Assembly: GCF_032854445.1 (NCBI RefSeq)
Contig: NC_088301.1
Span: forward strand, 32,722,402 to 32,782,401
DNA from: Liolophura sinensis
Taxonomy: Eukaryota; Mollusca; Polyplacophora; Chitonida; Chitonidae
Length of the DNA: 60,000 nucleotides
Direction: 5' to 3'
Every line of letters begins with the position of its first letter. Position 1 is the first letter of the stretch. This document shows positions 43,001-52,000 of this stretch, piece after piece. The translations under genes were made by a program, and so were the position numbers. The notes under the pieces were generated by a model. The model made no database searches and was not told where the DNA came from. It worked only from the letters and a program-made list of their open reading frames with translations.

Positions 43001-46000
43001 TAATGGACCAACAGTAGGTACATAAGTACCTCAAGATTTAAAGCTCTATTAAAGCAGTTCTGTAGACCTAGTGTTAACAATATGAAAAAAAAAATTACAA
43101 AAATGGCATAATTTTACAGTCTATGATGTCAGGATCCATTTTCAATAGGCTTCTGGGCTAGTGGTAGGTACGTAAGCACCTTACATTTAACAGCTCCAAG
43201 AGAAGATATAGTGTTAACAGTGACGAAGGACGATTGGACAGACGGCATGCCACAATATGATCTGTGACAGGTATTTAAAGACTCACCTGATTCTTCAAAG
43301 TAGAGGTAACCAGGGTCAACAAGGATGACGTCTGACCTTGAAAGTTACCGATTGCAGTTTGGCTTCTCTCTTTCGTAAAGTTTGACTGCAGCAAAAGGTT
43401 GTCAACAAGGTCCAGTGCCTGTTTCAAGTCCCCCCGTAAGAGGTATGTGTAGAGCTGGGCATGACACAACTTGGATACTCTCTTACTTTCTGAACCAGCT
43501 GGAAAAATGACAGTTTCCATTTCATTCAAGAATCAGACATCAACACAGACACTATTCAACACTATTATGATATATATGAAATAAATTTAATTATTTTCTG
43601 ATAATAATTTAATGCAATACTCAAGAATTTTTGGATTTCGGTGCGTGATATGGGTGGGATAAACTGGAGTGCGCAGAGAAAACAACTGATCCTTGGCAAG
43701 CTGAAGCTGATCTTTCCCATATGTGACGTATATATATTCACAGCATATTGGTGGAAAACAAGTGGACTTAAATAAACATAAGACATCATGCAAATGGCCA
43801 CATGAACCACCACTTATTGTCACCACAGTTCCACGAGCAGCGAGAGCAGGATACTACCAATTCCCAGCCCAAGACCAGTTTCGAACCTGCTTCTTGTGAT
43901 TTCTCAGGAATTTAAAAGTAAGAAACTTTAACCAATAGTCCATAGGCCACTTTCTTGCCAATTAAAAGCTAGAATAGAAAACGCTCAAAGCTTTTGTTAA
44001 CAGGGCCACATTTATATACAGAATGCTGTAGGGTTGTAGCTTACCAGCCAAATTCTTCAGCTGGTTCTGCCACACGCCAAGGGCCTGTGTGTACAGACCA
44101 TTCAGACTCAGCTTGTCACCTGGATTGATAATAATAACACAATAATCATTGTAATAGATTAATGGAACATTCCTGCTAACACCAACCTACATGTATCTTC
44201 AACTATAACAATTCTTCACACAGACAAGCTGGAACTACAATTACCATATTTGCATAAACATACTGTATATTCAGGTTCGAGTTATAGCTGAAACAGAAAC
44301 CTTGGATCAAACCCTTTGAGAAATCATCTACAATAAATACACAAGTATGAATTCTTCATATTTCAAAAGGTGCATAAATCTTCTCCAGGCACAAGATATC
44401 CAAACACCACTACACTACGAAGGTTTTGAGATACGAAAACCGAGCGATGTCCCGTTACGATGTCAAGTCATCACTTTTACAGCAGGGTAGGGTTGATTTG
44501 CCAATTTCAACACAAGTGGTGTATGGAATGTAGAAAACCTGTTCCTGGCATGTTTGGGTGTCAAATATTACAAAAACAATAATATTTTGCTGGAAGTTCT
44601 ATCTCAATAAGAATAATGCCATGTCAAATCTTGGGCAAGCAGCCCTATACAATCAATTACATTTTTTTTGCACTGTAACACCAGTCTGTTGTGGTAATGA
44701 TGCAAAACAAAACTGTGCATTGTCATTAACATTTGGGTACTGTAGTTACAATAACAGAAATGTTGCACCAGACCAGGGGCCAGCTTTATCATGCCTTTTT
44801 AGGCAAAAGCCCAAAACTTCAATATTTTTTACAGAACGAAATATTTCAAGTTGGGAAGCTCAGACTTGGCTGAAATTACATGAACACAACATAGAATCAG
44901 TAGTCCAAATTTTATCAGTTTGCTCCATGTATTTAAGAGCTTAGATTGGGTTACAGTTTTAGGTCCTCTATCACATTGTCCAATAGGTCACTTGGGCTGA
45001 TTCTAAAAAGCCACTTCTGATTTAAGTAAGAAATAAAACCTTGTCACAATGCATAGTTTTGAGCAGAACTTTGAAATTTGGATATATTTATCTTCATATC
45101 AAATTCATGTGGTCAAAATTTTAATTTCAAGGGTCCAAAAATATGCTTTGAAATGGATCTGTGGAATCGGCCCCAGGCCTTCACAACCTCTAGTCTTTCT
45201 TCTAACTTCAGAGTTTCACATTTTTGCACTTATAAACAGAGGAATTTTATAGATTTGTGAATTATACACAGGCTGAAAGTGATAACAGACTGATTGACAG
45301 ATGCAGATCTCACCAGTGGATATATGCTGGTGTCTAGGTGAAAGGTCAACATCTAAATCCTGGAGTTTCTGCTGTATTCGGCTGGTCAGGTCTGTTACTT
45401 GTGCCCAATGCTCTGATACTGCTGGTTGTGTTTTAAGCTTCTCTTGGTAATGGAGACAGTGCTTATACAGCAACTTCCAGCTTAAACACAACCTGGTAAA
45501 GTTGTAATTAAAAGATACATTTACAGAAGAAATATTTTACACTTCTTGTTTCTAAAATTTAAGTGCAAGTACAAAGACAGAAGTACTGCAACATAAGCTG
45601 CACCTTTGGACACTATTTGTGCATGATAAAAATCTAAAACTTACAAACATGCAAGACAGGCATAATATTATATACCTCAAATTTTGAAGTACAAGATGTT
45701 GTTCAATCTTTAATAGTGATAATCTAACGAATAAATAAGAAACATCTAAATTCTGACATTATCTCTTCTTATCAATAGTATTAGACCATTTTTTTCAGCA
45801 GAAAGGTTCCTTTCATATTTTTGTACATGTTGTATTTGAAAGAAGGAAGATGACAGCAGAAAACATCCATCAAAATGCAGCAATAACTGACAAGGTGGCT
45901 TTCAGTCCAGCCCAATGATGCTTCTACATGTATGTATGTCTGCCTTAACAGGACAAACCATACCAACTGATGTGGACAAAATAAAAAAAATAAAAAAACA

Positions 46001-49000
46001 ACAGGTCAGCTTTTGCCATAAGCTCATAATTGTAATTGAATTTGATGTGGGTGATATGTCAAATATCAGTGGAGTCTCTCAGTTTAAGCCTAGTATAAAC
46101 AGTCCAAATCCTTCATTTACATAACTAAAGGGATACAGAATTGATTCTTACGGGCGAGTGTGAGGGGTAGGCAAATCCGGGCTATGCCCTGAATTAGCTG
46201 ATTTTAGGTACGGTACATTCACTTAAGCGTGACGAAGGCTGCAATGTTTAACCCAGGAAACCCTATCTCCACTTTCAGCCAATTAGCCAATATTCTGTAT
46301 CCCGTTAAGATATCAAAATATCAAACATACACAAATAATGCTGGATAACAAAGGTGTACTTTTTAAAAGGGATGAACATGTGTTCTGGGGATTACAAACT
46401 GAACAAACCTTTTGGATGGCAAACTTTTGGTACGGTTGAGATTGACAGACTGCTGTGACTTGACCTTTGAACTGTGTGAGCCTGCATACGCCCCCTCAGT
46501 AAGGTAGGCATGTTCATAGCTAGCCCTCTGCCCCTGTTGAGCACTAGAGGGTACCCACACATACACTTTGTCTAGTATGGTCTCTGTAAACTTCAAGATG
46601 GCCAGGCAGCCTAAAAGGGTCTTCAGCCTGGGGTCATGTTCTTGTAGGTGTTTACTACTCAGAATCAGATCCAGTGTTCCATGAGTGAACTTCAACATGG
46701 CTGCCATAAGGTCATGCTTCACTGCATCAAAATGACACAGATGGAACACAGCTTTGTACAGGCTGAGGAGTTTGAAGAGGCGTAGGTTTTGCACAGGAGC
46801 TGTGGAGGACACAGGGATAAGATCTTCCATAATATCCTCGATGCAGGAACTATCCAAAAGTATGGAGAATAGTTTGACAATGTTTTTCAGTACATATTTT
46901 GTGACATTCTCCATATTCCTGGACATATCCTCACTACCAGAGACCACAACACCCCAGGCAGTGAATAGTGCTCTTTGAGCCATTTCAAAATGCTTTAACA
47001 CAACCACTGACATGTCTAAGTTAGAAAATGATGCATCAGTGGTTGCCAACAAAGCTTCTGCTTGGCCAAACTCAACCTGGCCAGAATTCAGATAAGGAAA
47101 GAAACTTTGGGAGCCTTCTAAGCTGTCCTCACTTAGAATTGATGACATCAGCTCGTTAGAAGGGGGCATTTCAAATTGGTATTTTCCAGGCACTTTCACT
47201 TTTCTTTTCCCAGATGGCAGTTTATAAGCATCAGCCACTGTCATGTTCAGATTATCTTGTTGCAGTAAGTATGACAGGTGTTGACTTGACTCTAGAACCA
47301 AATCTCTGACCAAAGTGACACTGCCCAGCTCCGGAGGAAAATGGAGCACAGTTACCAGGTAACCATCGGAGCAGAGAATCATGGGAAGTCGGGGGTTAGT
47401 CGCCACAGAGAAGTGCTGTTTCATCACGTCATGTTCTGAGCCCGCTGATTCTCTTCCATCATGATGCCTGTCAAATGATGAATTTTGCAAAATCAGGTCT
47501 TTTATGTCTAAAAAAAAAAAAATTCAAAGGCTTTGAAGTAAATTAAATGTAGCATTTACAACTGGCTAATTATTTGAAATGTATGCTACCTCAAAGAATC
47601 ATACAGCTTGTTGGTCAAATAATGCTACAACATAAAGTTACCCACACACCTTACAGCTATAAGAGGGTGCAAAGGAAGATAGTATGTCGGCCCCATATCC
47701 AGAGAGCAGCCAGAGGACTGAAGGGGCAGGGGCTCTCCCAGGCGCGGGGCCACTCCCAAACACCCATGTCGTGTCATAAAGGTCAGAAAAAGACCGTCCG
47801 CAGTCCAGGCCAAATCAGCAATCCAATAGTCCCTAATAAGAGAACACAAAATGGCATGCCATAGCAAGACAAAAAAAATAAGAGAAAAAAATATTTACTT
47901 CATTGGTTGTTGTTTAATGTCAAGAAATTTTCACTCATACAATGGTGGTCAAGTATAAAATGCAATGTCATAGGCTTATATTTTAATGTGTTAAATACAA
48001 TAGGCTTTACCAGATATTTTGGAAAAAAATCAATCGGTGCAAATCCAATAGAATTTTTTTATTATTTTAGAAAAAGCACCAGTACTTGCCTTTCACAAAA
48101 TATCAGCCTTGTCTATCCACCATTCAAAATCGGTAATAAAGCACCTAAAATCGCATTATAACTTTTTCAAATTTTCAAATCATTTTAACATCTATAAATA
48201 ATATGTGATATTTACTAAAAGGAAACATTTCAGCTATTCTTGATAAATACAGAAAATTTGACTTCAGTAGTGAATATTTAGTGAATTATAGATTTTAGAA
48301 TAACTTTTATTACCTAAACATTAAAAACTTCCACGACTGGTGGCACAGACACCTATGACACACCTGATATCCCAGACAGGGATGTTTACCTTGATAAGAG
48401 TATCGAAAACGTTCAATATCTCCTCCATTACAGAATTAAATCTGCCTTTAACAAGTAGTCCCAATCTGTGCATCCCTTTATTGGATATGTCAGACTTCTG
48501 TAAAGCTGTCATTGTGAAGCAACAATGTACACATATGCACCACAATCCCACATGATTGCACATAACAATAGTGCATGCCACTAACACTAGATCTGTTATG
48601 GTCTTATTACCTCCCTTCACAGTGAACAGCTGGGTTAGTTCCACAGTTTCTCAGGTCAGCAATGATGACTGTTTCAGTCAGAGGAGAGATGTACAACAAG
48701 GCAGTGAGGCTGGCTGACCTCTGGTTGACCCCTACAGCCAGCACTTGACCATCAGGGGAATACTGTACCACATATGAGCCCTTGGATCCCATTGGCTCAC
48801 AAGATACATTGATGTTTCTCAGTGGGTACTGGATATTGCTCCATTCAGCCTGTACACTTGGGTGTCTGTGAACACAAATTTAGTTACATGGTTACTACTC
48901 ACTGACTATATATAGAATCTATAATCAGTATAAAGCTTTATAAAGGGTAAGGCATTTTCAGAAGCACTAACAAAGGTTCATTTCAACACCTGGAAAGTGA

Positions 49001-52000
49001 TGATAAATATTTCAAAGAAAGACCACGCCCTTATGTGGCTCACGAGCTACATGTCAAAGAAACTTATACCATCTTGAACTGACACTTATCGTCCAACCCA
49101 AAGGAAAGAATTTGTCTTTGCTAAAATTAATAAGGAATTCTTGTAAAAAGCAGTTTTGTTCACCTTACTATATGTACATAATATTAATTTGCCAAAATGC
49201 ATAGTAATTCAGCCAAATGCTTCACTTTACAAGCCAAGCTATCATGACTAGGCATTCAATCTGTTCCTACTTGCACATTTTTTAAATATTAGAAGTAACT
49301 TATTCTGCAGAATACTGAAAACCTACAAAGTATTACACAATGTTATTACATTATTACATTTACTAAGCGTTCACCCACTTTATTGTTGGCTTACAGCAGC
49401 AGGATATTATGGTATCATATACTGCTTTCTCAATAATGTATCGGCAAGGAAATTTTACATAATTTGAGCAAGTCCTAACATTTGCAATTCACTGGTTCTC
49501 CATGTCAACCAGTGGGTAGAAATGTCAAACCTGCATTGTTAATCCATCTTCCAATTGTTATCCAGCCATTAAAATTTTGGATTCGAGTCAAACAAGTCAA
49601 ACAAACATCTGTAAAACATCAGCTAATAAGCTATTATGCTACTCTGCTTGATAATGGTATTGGTATCTATACCGAAACGTGGCTTCCAAATAAACAGAAG
49701 TTGTTATCCATTTATCTTGTTATGTTATCCAACTTAACTTCTAAATGCCTCCCAAAGATGTTATCTGCCATGTTTTCAATTCAAAATTCCAGCAAGGTAC
49801 TGGCTTGTTGTCTAACTGAAAGACAGATATGTATGCAGGGGCACAAGATTTCTTCCCCACAGGACTCCAGTCAGTGAGAATTTGTATTCTAAAAAGTTTT
49901 TTTCTCTTTTGCTTTCAAAGATAAGGAAGCTCTTTCCATAAAATTTTTCACTGTCAACAATTTATCTTAAAAAACAGCTATCCTTGATGAAACGGTCCAA
50001 AACATTGCAGACATTGGTTTGACTTGTTCAAATCAAAAGTTCAAACAGTTGGATTACTAATTATGAAGTGGCATCATCACCACGTCATAAGTTTTCCATT
50101 TCACTCCTTTGTGAAACGTTTTACATTTACATCTATGTGGTGATGCCTCCACTTCACTATTTTTATTGAACACACGTACAACTACGAGCCTAAAGCAGCT
50201 GGATTACTGTTAAAAGATGGTTTAGTGGTACTTGTTTTGACACTTCTACAAGCCAAATGACTTGGAGACTCAGCATACATCAATCACTATGATGAACTTC
50301 AGTAGGAAAGGGTAAGTGAAATTTTCCTGCTGGACTATATAGTCACCAGCATGGAATTATGCTCTATGCAGGGCTTTATATTTTTACAAGTTCTCAAACA
50401 TTACGCATTCAGTCCCCAAGCAAAGCCCTAGCAGACATACCACTGAGAAGGTTTTAGCCTAGTGTGCTCTAAACCATTCCAGAAGTCTCTAATACAGAGA
50501 GTCTAGATAGAGATCATTCCCATAACCTGTACACTATACTCTCTAACACCACCTCAACTATTACATTTAATTTGCCAACTTGCCTGTTATATGCTGAGCT
50601 GTCTGGGAATCTGACAAGCACAGTGGACACACAGAGTTTGTCTTCACTTGTGAATACCACTGAATTCTGACAACAGCTCCCCAATACCTGAAACATGGCA
50701 CAGTATACATACATAAATGTCTTGATACCTTTTAAATAACCGACACGTAAATTTAAAGAATTTAACCACATGAACAAGTTAATGCTTAAATTGACTGTCA
50801 AACAAAATTTCATTTCAGAATATTTAAATCTGCAAAATGATCATGCTTAAATGGTATACATGTGTATATAGCATTTTGTCTAGTAGGTTGCATCTAGGAA
50901 AAGCTATCAAACTTTCAAAACTTTACTTACTATAGTTTTAGATTTTCACTCAAGCTTCGATGTATTTATTGTAATATTCTGTGTTTAAATTTTCTGAAAT
51001 TTGACATCGACCCAGGTTTCAATTTGAACCAGCTTATCCTTTCCACACCTTATTTTTGTAGAATACAAGATGACTGCTAGCCTCTCTTTGGCCTGGATAG
51101 GGGAGGGGAATGTTGTCAGGGGCAACCACTGTTGACCATACACCTTGGAGATCCTCCTCTCTAGTTGTCAAGACATTCTGCCGAGGATCTTTCTCCCAAA
51201 CATAGTACAGCCGATGGTTGAAGACAACAATTAGCTTACTACAGTCACAGGAGAGGTTAACCACTGCATGCACTGTTAAAAGAAAGTATGATCATTAGTT
51301 TACAAACCATATACAGGCATTGAGTTTAAGTTCAATGTAAGACAACAAAATTATCCGTACGACATTGTCATTGTGAATACTTTCACCGCTAAACATAATT
51401 ATTTTTGGTGCCATATTGTGTAGTACTCCGTACTATTTGAACTGATGTGACTGCTATAAGGTTTAATGTTACTGATGTTACCAACAAATTTTAATAACTT
51501 TGGACATGTTGTCTACAGTACATGTATGAATTTCTGTTACGTGTCTTCACCAGAACACATATTCTACATCTGTCTCACCTGTTCTGAAATCTGCCAGAGG
51601 AATATGATCTAATAAGCCAGGTATTATCTTCAGCATGTCCAAGTCTTTGTGCCAGATAGCAACATCTCCAGACACCAGCAAGCAAACCAGGAAATGACCT
51701 ACACACACAAAATTATACTCACTTTGTTTGACCTAAAATTTTGTCCCCTAAAAAGTCACAAGGTATTACTTTTGATGCTGAAACATGTGATTACCCTGTA
51801 GGATATGACCCTACCTTTAAACCCAACCTGGGGCCTCTGTGGCCCAGTTGGTTAGCGTGCTAGTGCAGCACACAGAGTAAGAAATGAATAACATGTTAAG
51901 TCATGGACAAAATTTTAGGTTAAATACTGTATTTTCTTGTTTCATTATTCATTTATTTGGTTAGTGATTAATGCTGTGCTTGTGACTATTACAAAGGTTA

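Noticed and set aside
44558-44944. 128-codon plus-strand open frame in intron 9
   Set aside because: Composition is intronic and no homology is recognisable.
47469-47512. Alternative acceptor upstream of CPLANE1 exon 8
   Set aside because: In the phase left by exon 7 it reads into a TGA before the conserved segment.
49482-49877. 131-codon plus-strand open frame in intron 5
   Set aside because: No similarity to anything I know, no splice or promoter context, and ordinary intron composition.
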